From: Dryocola boscaweniae
GTDB taxonomy: Bacteria > Pseudomonadota > Gammaproteobacteria > Enterobacterales > Enterobacteriaceae
Direction: 5' to 3'
Length of the DNA: 64,000 nt
NCBI RefSeq assembly: GCF_025215095.1
Contig: NZ_JALHAP010000081.1
Coordinates: 124,001 to 188,000 of the forward strand
A program made the position numbers and the translations under genes. This document shows, piece after piece, positions 54,233 to 63,229 of this stretch (its first letter is position 1; every line of letters starts with the position of its first letter). Under the pieces are notes generated by a model. That model did no database searches, was not told where the DNA came from, and saw only the letters and a program-made list of their open reading frames with translations.

Positions 54233-54670
54233 TTAATCTTCGTCTTCATCGCGCAGCGGCACAATCAGCATATCGATATGAACGGTGTTGATTAGCTGGC
54301 GTGCAGAAGACATCAGTTTGCTCCAGAAATCCTGGTGGTGTCCGCAAACCACCAAATCCATATCGTATTTTTTAATGGCGTCTACCAGAACCTGGCCCAG
54401 ATCGCCGCTGCCGCTTAAGGTTTCGGTAATCGGATAACCGGCGCCGGTAGAGAGTTCGCTCAGCGCATGGTGAGTCTCTTCAGAGATGCGCTTTTGCATA
54501 TCCCCCAGGTTAACGTCAATCAAGCCGGTGTAGAGATCGGAGTAATTTACATCGACATGAATCAGGGAAACCTTCGCGTTGTAAGGGCGGGCCATTGAAA
54601 CTGCTTTTTCCACCAGCACCTTGCTCTCCGGAGAGAGATCTACCGCGATCAGAATGTGTTTGTAAGCCAT
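54233..54670 (-). CDS. uspA: Universal stress protein A
   Basis: Cytoplasmic Usp-fold protein (145 aa) induced by growth arrest and many stresses. Sequence is nearly that of E. coli UspA ([39 protein letters not shown]), one residue longer at the acidic C-terminus. The canonical ATP-binding G-x2-G-x9-G(S/T) pattern is not complete, as in other UspA-class proteins. Divergent from uspB, with a recognisable promoter upstream. Confidence 0.97.
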   Translation of the reverse strand: MAYKHILIAVDLSPESKVLVEKAVSMARPYNAKVSLIHVDVNYSDLYTGLIDVNLGDMQKRISEETHHALSELSTGAGYPITETLSGSGDLGQVLVDAIKKYDMDLVVCGHHQDFWSKLMSSARQLINTVHIDMLIVPLRDEDED

Positions 54671-54749
54671 AATGTTACTCCTTCCATAAGATGATCCCGT
54701 GCGTATTCGGATTCCAGCGTAAGGACTTCATATTGTAGATGATATTTCT

Positions 54750-54778
54750 ACCCTATCCCGAATGATAAAAACCGTCAA
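54750..54778 (-). promoter_or_regulatory. uspA sigma-70 promoter
   Basis: On the minus strand: TTGACG (54778–54773), a 17-nt spacer, TAGGGT (54755–54750), 80 nt upstream of the uspA ATG. Confidence 0.7.
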
Positions 54779-54866
54779 TGCGCCACCCTTTTAAACATTC
54801 AAGCCAAAAATGATGGCCGCTGCATTGATAATGATTAACGTAGTGGCGAAAAAATTAACGGATCTC

Positions 54867-54873
54867 CTACACT
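54867..54873 (+). promoter_or_regulatory. Possible sigma-S -10 element of uspB
   Basis: CTACACT followed by ATTAAAT fits the extended -10 preferred by sigma-S (CTAcacT), with no clear -35. E. coli uspB is sigma-S dependent. It is 128 nt before the uspB start. Confidence 0.4.
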
Positions 54874-55001
54874 ATTAAATAAGCCGTTCCGGAAAGCTTG
54901 TGTAAACCGGTGGCTTTTCTGATTGCTGAACTTTCTGTTGAAGTTTTCGGGGTGAGCGGTTGTCCTGGAGCGATGCTCTGTGGCTACGCCGGGAGGGGAA
55001 C

Positions 55002-55337
55002 ATGATCAGCACCGTTGCTCTATTTTGGGCGCTATGTGTAGTCTGTCTGGTGAATATGGCGCGTTACTACTCGTCATTACGTGCTTTGTTAGTGGTGCTT
55101 CGTGGATGCGATCCGCTGTTGTATCAGTATGTCGACGGCGGTGGGTTTTTCACGGCACATGGTCAACCCAGCAAACAGATTCGCCTGGTGCGCTACATTT
55201 ACGCCCAGCGCTATCTGGATCACCACGACGATGAGTTTATCCGCCGCTGTGAGAGGCTTCGCCGTCAGTTTATGCTGACCAGCGCTCTGTGCGGATTAGT
55301 GGTCATCAGTCTTATCGGATTGATGATTTGGCACTAG
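55002..55337 (+). CDS. uspB: Universal stress protein B
   Basis: Small inner-membrane protein (111 aa, as in E. coli) with transmembrane segments at each end (~2–20 and ~90–110), required for stationary-phase ethanol resistance in E. coli. Start at ATG 55002 with GGGAGGGG; the longer upstream frame is not used. Divergent from uspA. Followed by a strong terminator. Confidence 0.95.
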   Translation: MISTVALFWALCVVCLVNMARYYSSLRALLVVLRGCDPLLYQYVDGGGFFTAHGQPSKQIRLVRYIYAQRYLDHHDDEFIRRCERLRRQFMLTSALCGLVVISLIGLMIWH

Positions 55338-55356
55338 GGTTTAAAAGCGATACATA

Positions 55357-55391
55357 AAAAAGCGGGCCAGTAAACTGACCCGCTTTTGTTT
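55357..55391 (+). terminator. uspB terminator
   Basis: AAAAGCGGG and CCCGCTTTT form a 9-bp stem around a 12-nt loop, followed by GTTTT; 20 nt after the uspB stop. Confidence 0.85.
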
Positions 55392-55412
55392 TATCTATTG
55401 TAGAGGTTTTGC

Positions 55413-55537
55413 GGTGGATGGCGCTTTCGCTTATCCACCCTACGATATTAGCAATTTTGTAGGTCGGGTAAGCGTTAGCGCCACCCGACATCAAACCCTT
55501 ATTCGTAGGTCGGGTAAGGCGTCAGCCGCCACCCGAC
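55413..55537. repeat. Cluster of three REP-like elements between uspB and pitA
   Basis: Palindromic units at 55413–55444, 55459–55489 and 55505–55537. The first is inverted relative to the other two, which are close direct copies (GTAGGTCGGGTAAG...CCACCCGAC). Typical of a BIME-type mosaic between convergent genes. Confidence 0.8.
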
Positions 55538-55554
55538 ATACAGCCATCACAACA

Positions 55555-57057
55555 TTAGATAAAGTGCAGTGAAATCCAGTACAGCGTGCCCGACAACAAA
55601 ATCGAGACCGGCAGGGTGAAGACCCAGGCCATCAGGATATTTGTTACCGTCTTACGCTGCAGACCGCCGCCATCAACGACCATCGTCCCCGCAACGGAGG
55701 AAGAGAGCACGTGGGTCGTGGAAACCGGCATCCCGGTGTAGCTGGCAATACCGATGGAAACGGCGGCCGTCATCTGCGCGGACATACCCTGCGCATACGT
55801 CATGCCTTTCTTGCCAATCTTCTCACCAATGGTGGTCGCCACACGACGCCAGCCAATCATCGTACCGATGCCGAGCGCCAGAGCGACCGCCATGATAATC
55901 CAGATTGGCGCATACTCGATGGTATACAGCAGGTCGGTTTTCAGCTCTTTTAAGAAGCGTTTATCGTCCGGTGTGGTTTCCGGAAGACCAGCCGCTTTCT
56001 CTGCGGTATCGGAGATGCACAGCAGCAGACGACGCATGTGGCTGCGCTGTTCCACGCTCAGCTTATCGTAGCTGTCGATATTGCCCAGCAGCTCTTTGGC
56101 ACGCTGTACGGCAACCATGGCGCGGCTTGCATCGCAGTGAAACTCTGCCGGTTTATCCTGGCCCTGAACTTCTTCCGGGGTAGGGATCGCCGGGTTGAGA
56201 TCAACCACGTGTTTAATCGCATCGCCATGCTGCGCGTAGTATTGCTCAAGATGCGTGATGGCATCGCGAGTTCGGGCAATATCGTAGCCAGAAGCATTCA
56301 TATTGACCACAAAGCCCGCGGGCGCCACGCCAATCAATACCAGCATGATCAGGCCAATGCCTTTCTGACCGTCGTTTGCGCCGTGGGAGAAACTCACGCC
56401 GATGGCGGAAAGAATCAGGGCGATACGCGTCCAGAATGGCGGTTTTTTCTTGCCGTCTTTTTTCTCGCGCTCAGCCGGCGTGAGGTGGATACGGCGACGC
56501 TTCTTGGTGCCGCTCCAGTAGCGACGTAGCAAAAAGATAAGGCCGCCCGCAATCACCAGACCCACGATTGGGGAGAGGATCAACGACATGAATATCCCAA
56601 TGACTTTCGGGATATTGAGCGCATCGACCACGGAAGTACCGGTCATCAATGCGTTGGTCAAACCGATACCAATAATGGCACCGATAAGCGTATGGGAGCT
56701 GGAGGCCGGCAGACCAAAATACCAGGTGCCGAGGTTCCAGATAATAGCGGCCAGTAACATAGAGAACACCATGGCGAGGCCATGTGCGGACCCTACGTTC
56801 AACAGCAGGTCTGTTGGCAACATATGCACAATCGCATACGCCACGCTCAACCCGCCGAGCAGAACGCCGAGGAAGTTAAATACCGCAGCCATTGCCACCG
56901 CTAGTTGCGATCGCATTGCGCGGGTATAGATGACGGTTGCCACTGCGTTTGCAGTGTCATGGAAGCCGTTGATCGCTTCGTAGAAGAGAACAAATGCCAG
57001 AGCAAGTAATAACAAAAGCCCCGTATGCATATCGAGGCCGGCAAACAAATGTAGCAT
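55555..57057 (-). CDS. pitA: Low-affinity inorganic phosphate transporter PitA
   Basis: Inner-membrane carrier (500 aa, E. coli 499) that moves metal-phosphate with protons. PiT signature [15 protein letters not shown] in the first half and its counterpart in the second half ([23 protein letters not shown] then [18 protein letters not shown]). A large hydrophilic central loop (~190–370) separates two membrane blocks of about five helices each. Stop lies just past the REP cluster. Confidence 0.96.
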   Translation of the reverse strand: MLHLFAGLDMHTGLLLLLALAFVLFYEAINGFHDTANAVATVIYTRAMRSQLAVAMAAVFNFLGVLLGGLSVAYAIVHMLPTDLLLNVGSAHGLAMVFSMLLAAIIWNLGTWYFGLPASSSHTLIGAIIGIGLTNALMTGTSVVDALNIPKVIGIFMSLILSPIVGLVIAGGLIFLLRRYWSGTKKRRRIHLTPAEREKKDGKKKPPFWTRIALILSAIGVSFSHGANDGQKGIGLIMLVLIGVAPAGFVVNMNASGYDIARTRDAITHLEQYYAQHGDAIKHVVDLNPAIPTPEEVQGQDKPAEFHCDASRAMVAVQRAKELLGNIDSYDKLSVEQRSHMRRLLLCISDTAEKAAGLPETTPDDKRFLKELKTDLLYTIEYAPIWIIMAVALALGIGTMIGWRRVATTIGEKIGKKGMTYAQGMSAQMTAAVSIGIASYTGMPVSTTHVLSSSVAGTMVVDGGGLQRKTVTNILMAWVFTLPVSILLSGTLYWISLHFI

Positions 57058-57286
57058 AGACGTTACGCCATTTTGAGGACATGAACGCGGCGCATTATGT
57101 AAGACAACGGCTTAATGCGCCAAGTGAAATATAGACTTTTCTTGATGCTTATCGTGTCGGCCTTAAACAAGGAAAAGATTTACATTTTGTTTTTCAATCA
57201 CCTGCAATTGTTAATGCGCTTTAAGCTGGTGCGACCAGCGTTCGATCTTTACAATTCCCACCCTTAAGCATAGACGGGAGTCGGTC

Positions 57287-58489
57287 GTGGAAAAGTTTGA
57301 TGCCATTATTATTGGTGCGGGTGCAGCCGGAATGTTTTGCGCGGCGATGGCCGGGCAGGCGGGCGGCCGCGTGTTACTTATCGATAATGGTAAAAAACCT
57401 GGCCGCAAGATCCTCATGTCTGGCGGGGGGCGTTGCAACTTTACTAACCTTTATACCGAGCCCGCAGCGTATCTGAGCCAAAACCCGCATTTTTGTAAAT
57501 CTGCTCTGGCGCGCTATACCCAGTGGGATTTTATTGACATGGTCGGTAAACACGGTATTGCCTGGCATGAGAAAACCCTCGGCCAGTTGTTCTGCGACGA
57601 CTCGGCGCAGCAAATCGTCGATATGCTGGTTGCGGAATGTGAGAAAGGCCAGGTCGCAATGCGCCTGCGTAGCGAGGTGCTGGGTATCGAGCGCACCGAA
57701 GAAGGATTTACTCTTAAGCTTAATGGCGAGGACGTTCAAACGGGGAAACTGGTGATCGCCTCCGGCGGCTTGTCTATGCCCGGGCTGGGCGCGACGCCGT
57801 TCGGCTACAGGGTTGCGGAACAATTTGGTTTGAAAGTGCTGCCAACGCGCGCGGGGCTTGTGCCTTTTACCCTGCATAAGCCGTTGCTGGAACAGCTTCA
57901 GGTGCTTTCGGGCGTTTCTGTTCCTTCCGTTATTACTGCGGAAAACGGCGTTAGCTTCCGTGAAAATCTGCTCTTTACCCACCGCGGCCTTTCTGGCCCC
58001 GCCGTGCTGCAGCTTTCAAGCTACTGGCAGCCGGGCGAGTTTGTTAGCGTTAACTTACTTCCGGACACCGATCTGGACGTATTTATTAACGAACAGCGTA
58101 CAGCGCATCCGAATCAAAGCCTGAAAAATACGCTGGCTATGGTTCTGCCAAAACGCCTGGTTGAATGTTTACAGCAGCTCGCACAAATCCCCGATGTCAC
58201 GCTTAAACAGCTTAATGGCCGCCAGCAAAGTGAGCTCCTTGAAACGCTGCAAAACTGGCGAGTTCAACCCAACGGCACCGAAGGTTACCGTACTGCGGAG
58301 GTGACGCTGGGCGGCGTGGATACGAACGAGTTAAGTTCACGCACCATGGAGGCCAAAAAAGTGCCGGGTCTCTACTTTATTGGCGAAGTGATGGATGTTA
58401 CCGGTTGGCTGGGCGGCTACAACTTCCAGTGGGCGTGGAGTTCCGCCTGGGCTTGTGCGCAGGCTTTGGGGAATAGTGTCCAGAAATAA
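57287..58489 (+). CDS. yhiN: Flavoprotein YhiN (BaiN/HI0933 family), GTG start
   Basis: Cytoplasmic predicted FAD-dependent oxidoreductase (400 aa, as in E. coli) of the HI0933/BaiN-like family. N-terminal FAD motif GAGAAGMFCAAMAGQAG, the GRKILMSGGGRCNFTN segment, and the C-terminal FIGEVMDVTGWLGGYNFQWAWSSA flavin motif. The physiological reaction is unknown. The start is GTG; divergent from pitA. It is the last core gene before the T6SS block. Confidence 0.95.
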   Translation: MEKFDAIIIGAGAAGMFCAAMAGQAGGRVLLIDNGKKPGRKILMSGGGRCNFTNLYTEPAAYLSQNPHFCKSALARYTQWDFIDMVGKHGIAWHEKTLGQLFCDDSAQQIVDMLVAECEKGQVAMRLRSEVLGIERTEEGFTLKLNGEDVQTGKLVIASGGLSMPGLGATPFGYRVAEQFGLKVLPTRAGLVPFTLHKPLLEQLQVLSGVSVPSVITAENGVSFRENLLFTHRGLSGPAVLQLSSYWQPGEFVSVNLLPDTDLDVFINEQRTAHPNQSLKNTLAMVLPKRLVECLQQLAQIPDVTLKQLNGRQQSELLETLQNWRVQPNGTEGYRTAEVTLGGVDTNELSSRTMEAKKVPGLYFIGEVMDVTGWLGGYNFQWAWSSAWACAQALGNSVQK

Positions 58490-58514
58490 TAAAGCGTGCC
58501 CGTAAACCGTAAAG

Positions 58515-58548
58515 CCGTGAACAGGCCTCAACCGAGGCCTGTTCACGG
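58515..58548. terminator. Perfect 15-bp hairpin between yhiN and the T6SS operon
   Basis: CCGTGAACAGGCCTC-AACC-GAGGCCTGTTCACGG lies between two convergent genes, 26 nt after yhiN and 12 nt after the minus-strand operon. No long T-run on either side, but the stem is very stable and probably separates the two units. Confidence 0.75.
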
Positions 58549-58560
58549 AAAAATACTCTG

Positions 58561-59052
58561 TCAGGGCTCAATATTTAACGAAGCTTCCTTCGGTACAAAG
58601 CTATTAATAATGCGCACGTAGTGTTTGCGCTGCGCTTCGGTAAAATCATTATTCGCCGCTAACGTAAAGACCACCAGCTTTCTTGAGTCGGGATTTAGCT
58701 GCGGGTGCCAGGGCAGGGTGATAATAGACAACACTTGTTTAACCCAGCCGCCGTCTTCGAGAAATTTATTGGCGGTTTGCAGCACCGGTAATTTCGCCGG
58801 GCCAATTTCATGCTTGAGATTTTTTCCTTCCACCTCAAAACCCGGCACAAAACGTTTCATTTTTTCCCACTGTTTTTCGCAAAAGTCATCTACGGTCTGA
58901 TCTTTTTCCAGCGTGGCGCGGTTAATCATAATGTTATACGGATTGTTATCTTCGTCCCTGTAACGAAGAATATTGATGGACTGATCTTCCTGTGGGGTGA
59001 TCGTCAGAAAGCTGCCTTCATTAATGGGGTATGTCACTGGTTGTTTGCTCAT
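58561..59052 (-). CDS. DcrB/DUF1795-type protein, probable T6SS Eag chaperone
   Basis: Cytoplasmic protein of 163 aa without signal peptide. It resembles the DcrB/PsbP-fold (DUF1795) family used as Eag chaperones, which bind N-terminal membrane segments of Rhs or other VgrG/PAAR-linked T6SS effectors (YPINEGSFLTITPQEDQSINILRYRD; INSFVPKEA at the end). It is the last gene of the minus-strand T6SS series, 20 nt after the OmpA-family gene. No effector or immunity gene for it lies in the window, which is unusual because eag genes normally sit next to their effector. Family call from sequence pattern. Confidence 0.75.
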   Translation of the reverse strand: MSKQPVTYPINEGSFLTITPQEDQSINILRYRDEDNNPYNIMINRATLEKDQTVDDFCEKQWEKMKRFVPGFEVEGKNLKHEIGPAKLPVLQTANKFLEDGGWVKQVLSIITLPWHPQLNPDSRKLVVFTLAANNDFTEAQRKHYVRIINSFVPKEASLNIEP

Positions 59053-59072
59053 AATAAAATATCTCTTAATCC

Positions 59073-60872
59073 TTATTTGCCTTGCGTAGATAACGGAATG
59101 ATTTCAACACGACGGTTTTGTGCACGTCCTTCCTGGGTATCGTTATTGGCTATCGGGCGTGAATTGCCCGCGCCTTCGATAATAAAATTGTCGACCGGTA
59201 AACCAGTGTGCTTAACCAGCCAGTCGCGAATGATCCGCGCGCGTTCGGTGGACAGTGCCCGGTTTACCGCTTCGGAGCCTGTGTTGTCAGAGTGGCCAAT
59301 GATGAGAAATAGCTGCTCCGGTGCATGAACTATCTCCGAAACGATTTCCTTGAGTATTTCTTCGCTACCGGGCGCCAGGCTGCTGCTGCCTTTTTTAAAC
59401 AGCGGCGCCGCGCCAGCCAGCCCATACCGCTTTGCCTTTGTCGCCTCGCTTTCTCTGACAAACATCCCGAAAGATTTCCGCTGGGTCAGCAGATTGAGCA
59501 TGGTGTGGCTGAAGACGTAAGCGCCCCCTGCCAGACAAGCGAGCAGAGCCAGTATCGCGGCGATTTTCGGCCAGCGTCTGCGGGCCGGTTTTGGCGCTAT
59601 GGGCGGTAGCGGCAGGGGGGATTGAGCTGATTCTGCGGTCATGAGCGGGGGAAGCTGGACGCTCGGCAACGGCGGCAGGGCAATCGAACCGGAAAGCCCC
59701 GGGAGAATGCCGTACTTTTCTGCAAGCCACCGGGACCAGGCTCCGTGACGGGTGAACCCTTGCCCATGATCGGCAATCGCCACGTCTGTAAGACTGAGTT
59801 GAGTACCGTCAAACAAGTTTTGCAGGGCGCTCATAATGCGGTTTTCGGCAAGCCAGGAAACAAGCATGCCGATGAGGGCGTGCCGCTGAATAGCGTGGAT
59901 ATCTTTGCTGTTATCGCGGGCTTTCAGCGTGCTAAGAAGACCGATGAGCCTGGTTTCCAGTTCTGATGGCGAAACCGGCGTGGCCGTCAGGTTTCCGCTC
60001 CAGATAGCCTGGTCAGGATCGTGCGAAGAGCGCTCCAGGCTCAGGCGTGTATACAGTCCCAGCATGCATGGCAGGCTTTCGGGTAAACGTGTGGAGGAAA
60101 GGGCGTACTGCCATGCGGCGATTTGTTCAATTAAAATCCCGTTTTTTTCAAATCCATCGGCAAGCAGCGGGAAAAAGGCAAGTATCCCTGCCTCGGTATG
60201 CTGCTCTCTGACATGAGCGATTCGTTTGGCAAGCGACGTGGCGTGCGTAGCGATAACCCAGACAATACCGTTGCCGTTACCTGTGGAAAGGTTGTTCTGG
60301 TTAAACCATTTACCGGCGAATGGACCAATAATAAATACTATAAGCCGTGGAGAAGCCGTCCGGGCTTCAGATTGTGGTACGGCTTCAAATTCTGATGGCT
60401 CAGAGTGAGCATCTTCCTGAGAAAAATAGCGTTCATGGCTCGCGGCGCGCAGCGAAAGCAATTCTTCAGTTTGCCCCTCCTGCTGTATCAACAGCGTTAG
60501 CAGTTGCCTGGCGCATCGGAAAAGCGTTTTACTGTTGGCATGCAGCAAAGGTTCGATTTGTGCGGCTAATGGCAGGTTATCTTCACTCGTGTTGTAGCCA
60601 TAAAAGTAATGCACCAGAGAATAGCGTTGCCAGGATAAAGCATTATTCTGCTGCCTGTCGGTGAGCCTGATATCGAAATAGCGACACAGAGCCCGACACA
60701 GCGTCTCGCTCTCTTCCTGCGTGTGATCCTCTGCGATCAACTCTTTATGAAGCCGCTCTATAAGCGAGGTTAGCTTTAACTGAAAATCCGCCGGAGAAGG
60801 AATGATGCCGTCAAAAGAGATCAGGGTATCAATGCCGATTAGACGGCTAAAAATGGTTTCACTTTTCACCAT
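59073..60872 (-). CDS. T6SS-associated OmpA-family cell-wall anchor with DotU-like N-terminus
   Basis: 599 aa from ATG 60872 (GGAG upstream, overlapping the stop of the glycosyltransferase gene). Residues ~1–150 look like a divergent DotU/TssL cytoplasmic domain (SLIERLHKELI..., WQRYSLVHYFYGY). A ~250-residue middle domain is unassigned (IVFIIGPFAGKWFNQ, AILAFFPLLADGFE-type motifs). A single transmembrane helix (~453–475) and a C-terminal OmpA peptidoglycan-binding domain (LIIGHSDNTGSEAVNRALS, RAQNRRVEI) follow. It would tie the T6SS membrane complex to the cell wall, the job of TagL or OmpA-fused TssL in other systems. Confidence 0.78.
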   Translation of the reverse strand: MVKSETIFSRLIGIDTLISFDGIIPSPADFQLKLTSLIERLHKELIAEDHTQEESETLCRALCRYFDIRLTDRQQNNALSWQRYSLVHYFYGYNTSEDNLPLAAQIEPLLHANSKTLFRCARQLLTLLIQQEGQTEELLSLRAASHERYFSQEDAHSEPSEFEAVPQSEARTASPRLIVFIIGPFAGKWFNQNNLSTGNGNGIVWVIATHATSLAKRIAHVREQHTEAGILAFFPLLADGFEKNGILIEQIAAWQYALSSTRLPESLPCMLGLYTRLSLERSSHDPDQAIWSGNLTATPVSPSELETRLIGLLSTLKARDNSKDIHAIQRHALIGMLVSWLAENRIMSALQNLFDGTQLSLTDVAIADHGQGFTRHGAWSRWLAEKYGILPGLSGSIALPPLPSVQLPPLMTAESAQSPLPLPPIAPKPARRRWPKIAAILALLACLAGGAYVFSHTMLNLLTQRKSFGMFVRESEATKAKRYGLAGAAPLFKKGSSSLAPGSEEILKEIVSEIVHAPEQLFLIIGHSDNTGSEAVNRALSTERARIIRDWLVKHTGLPVDNFIIEGAGNSRPIANNDTQEGRAQNRRVEIIPLSTQGK

Positions 60873-62212
60873 CTTTTCTCCGTCACCGTTCCCCAGCCTG
60901 TGGTCGTTGACCACGGACAGATGCGAACGACTTCCGGCTTAACGGTGGAAGCCGTTTTAAATTCGAGAGGAATAACCCAGCCACCGTCCTGTGACCGGGA
61001 TATAAAAGTTTCCAGTTCTTGCAGCGTAAACATGCGCTTGTACAGCAGCGTGTTTTGCTGGTTGTAAACGCTGAGATTCAGGCTGCTGGTTTCCGCTTCG
61101 CTGGGAAAATATTCCGCCTGCTTAAGCGTGATAGATTTTTTATACCAGGCATACTGGCGGCCGATCCAATCAGCTTCATCGGCGGGCGGATCGGCAAAAA
61201 AGGCCTGGAGGCTGGGCGCCATGACTTCAGGTAAGACCGTACCGTTTTTCAGGTGGATACCCGCCTGGTATTCAAACTGCCTTAAGGTTCGCTCATTGCC
61301 CAGCGTATAAGGCGCGAGGACGGCGGCGCTCTGCGCTTCCAGCCCCAGCAGCGTTCTGACGCGCTTTTTAGAAACGTTATCTCTTTCCCACCAGGCTTTT
61401 TCGACAGCGCCCTGTTCTTTAGCGCTATTGTCGTGATCGCTCCAAACTTTACGGTGCTCTTTGCGCTGGTAAAAATGCCACAGCAGCGGCTTATGCGGAT
61501 GAAAAATATCGTATCCGTGGCTGAACGCTCGTACCGTCATGGCGATTTCTTCCCCGGCAAAGAAAATATGGGGATCGTTGGGGATATCCTTCACAAAGCG
61601 AGAAGTGGTGAAAATAAACCCGCCTGCGAGATAGCTACCGCGCACCGGCTCCGGTGACTCAAAGGGCGCGGAGCCAAACATGGGGATCCCCTGTTGGTTA
61701 AATTCCCGAAAGATTAAGCGACTGACGTAGGTTTTCTTGCTGGCCTCTTCATCCTCTCCCGGACAATAAGGCGGCGGATAAGACGAAAGAATAGGCAGCG
61801 GAGAACGGCTTTGTAACGAATGCAGCATCGCTATCATTTCGCTATCCCAACAGGAAATAAAGCGGCAGTGGGAGTCGATTTGCAGGAAATAGCGTTCCTC
61901 TTCGAACAGGGTTTCCGACAGGCTGCGCGCCCAGCAGGCTCCCTGACTGGCATAATAATGCACGCTGATGATATCGATCCTGGCCTGACGGTAGTTAAAC
62001 CGATGGACCTCCCTTCCGGCGACTATCCGGCAGTCGACCGGCTCCAGTCCGGCCTGTTCGAATACGCGCAGGTCTTCGTCATCCTGCCAGCAGACAGCAA
62101 TATGCAGATTTTCAGGATGAACAGCATGGCGCAGCATATCCCGCAGCGTGGGGATTAACTCGGGATCGCGATAGCTGGCCATACTGATAAAAATAGTCGC
62201 CAGGTTGTCCAT
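60866..62212 (-). CDS. GlcNAc-transferase-family glycosyltransferase in the T6SS operon
   Basis: 448 aa, cytoplasmic, GT-A-like. The N-terminus (ATIFISMASYRDPELIPTLRDML) and the motifs HYYASQGACWARS, YFLQIDSHCRF (DxD-like DSH), GGFIFTTSRFV and FAGEEIAMTVRAFSHGYDIF are those of the family typed by Skp1-hydroxyproline GlcNAc transferase (Pfam GlcNAc). Substrate unknown. It overlaps the OmpA-family gene (ATGGTGA) and follows the fimbrial-like gene by 24 nt, so it is embedded in the operon. A glycosyltransferase is not a T6SS core component; modification of the neighbouring surface protein is a possibility. Confidence 0.8.
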   Translation of the reverse strand: MDNLATIFISMASYRDPELIPTLRDMLRHAVHPENLHIAVCWQDDEDLRVFEQAGLEPVDCRIVAGREVHRFNYRQARIDIISVHYYASQGACWARSLSETLFEEERYFLQIDSHCRFISCWDSEMIAMLHSLQSRSPLPILSSYPPPYCPGEDEEASKKTYVSRLIFREFNQQGIPMFGSAPFESPEPVRGSYLAGGFIFTTSRFVKDIPNDPHIFFAGEEIAMTVRAFSHGYDIFHPHKPLLWHFYQRKEHRKVWSDHDNSAKEQGAVEKAWWERDNVSKKRVRTLLGLEAQSAAVLAPYTLGNERTLRQFEYQAGIHLKNGTVLPEVMAPSLQAFFADPPADEADWIGRQYAWYKKSITLKQAEYFPSEAETSSLNLSVYNQQNTLLYKRMFTLQELETFISRSQDGGWVIPLEFKTASTVKPEVVRICPWSTTTGWGTVTEKRW

Positions 62213-62236
62213 ATTTTTAGTCCCTTAAAAAGTACG

Positions 62237-63226
62237 TTATTGAATATCAAAAACGATTTCTGCTTTGGCGTGGAATATCCCGCCGGCAGGAGATGGCTGG
62301 TTAGCTGGAATAAGCTTTGCGTTCCATGCAAATTCAGCCGGCCCCTGGCTGGTAATACTGGTTTTTTGTTCTGAGGTGCTGCCGTCTACCTTCATGGCTC
62401 TGCCGGCGCCATCGGTGATTTGAATGCCCAGCCTGTCTTTATTGCCCGCGGCGTCTTCAACGCGAATATAAGAGGCGTCTGATGAAGGGGTAGTCGTGAC
62501 GATTGACGCTTTGGCAGAATAAGAGCCGTAGTCGCTTTTACAGACGATGGCAAAATCCAGATTGCGGACAACGCCGGCGCTCAGCAGCGAAGGCGTGACG
62601 TTATTAAAATCGACGGTTTTTGTGCCGTCGGTGGTGCAGGCTGGCGTGCTGATAACTTTTATTTCGCCAATCGAAAGTTTCATGATGTAGGATGCCGGAT
62701 CCTCCGTCCTCAGGTAGTTATAGGCAATCTCCGCAGCGGGCAGGACGGTATCGCCCTGCGGATTATTCAGCCGCAGGATGTCTTCGGTTTTAAAAAACTG
62801 GACGCGATAAAAAGAACCTGCCAGAAAGTCAAACGTCCCGCTTTGTTCCCCATTTTTAAAAGATAGATAGCTGGTGGAAGGAAAATTGCCGAAAGCTTCA
62901 CTGTTATTCCAGAGTATCTTGATGCCGATCCCGGGAATATTGGTCTGGTAGATTTTGGTCGAACTATTCTGGCCGATCAGGTTTAAGACGCGTTTACCGT
63001 ATTCCGTACCGGCAAGGCAGTCATCATAGCCAATGTTCTGGCCCGCGGTCGGGCTGTCGTACTGGGCAACGGGATTCGAGGTATCGACCGGCGCATCGGC
63101 GGCAATACGAATAACCTGCGAAGGAATAGTGACGGTGGTTGGTGCGCCGCGGGCAAGTGTACAGGCGGCCTCAGCGCCGTGCGAAAAAATAAATGCGGAT
63201 GCCATAGCGACAAAGATCCTTAACAT
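62237..63226 (-). CDS. Orphan fimbrial adhesin-like protein in the T6SS operon
   Basis: 329 aa with a signal peptide (cleavage near AEA/CTLA, residue ~20). Two domains: an N-terminal region (~21–180) with three Cys, lectin-like in layout, and a C-terminal pilin-like domain (~190–329) with a Cys pair (STPACTT, FAIVCKSD) and a C-terminal donor-strand-like ending (HAKAEIVFDIQ). This is the plan of a two-domain tip adhesin such as FimH. No chaperone, usher or major pilin gene is in the window. It lies 3 nt after the tssA stop and must be co-transcribed with it. Function unknown. Confidence 0.75.
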   Translation of the reverse strand: MLRIFVAMASAFIFSHGAEAACTLARGAPTTVTIPSQVIRIAADAPVDTSNPVAQYDSPTAGQNIGYDDCLAGTEYGKRVLNLIGQNSSTKIYQTNIPGIGIKILWNNSEAFGNFPSTSYLSFKNGEQSGTFDFLAGSFYRVQFFKTEDILRLNNPQGDTVLPAAEIAYNYLRTEDPASYIMKLSIGEIKVISTPACTTDGTKTVDFNNVTPSLLSAGVVRNLDFAIVCKSDYGSYSAKASIVTTTPSSDASYIRVEDAAGNKDRLGIQITDGAGRAMKVDGSTSEQKTSITSQGPAEFAWNAKLIPANQPSPAGGIFHAKAEIVFDIQ

Positions 63227-63229
63227 AAT

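Larger units (their letters stand above)
54671..55001. other. uspA–uspB divergent promoter region
   Basis: 331 nt without a gene. It holds the uspA promoter (minus strand, 54750–54778) and a possible sigma-S promoter for uspB (plus strand, 54867–54873). Confidence 0.7.
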
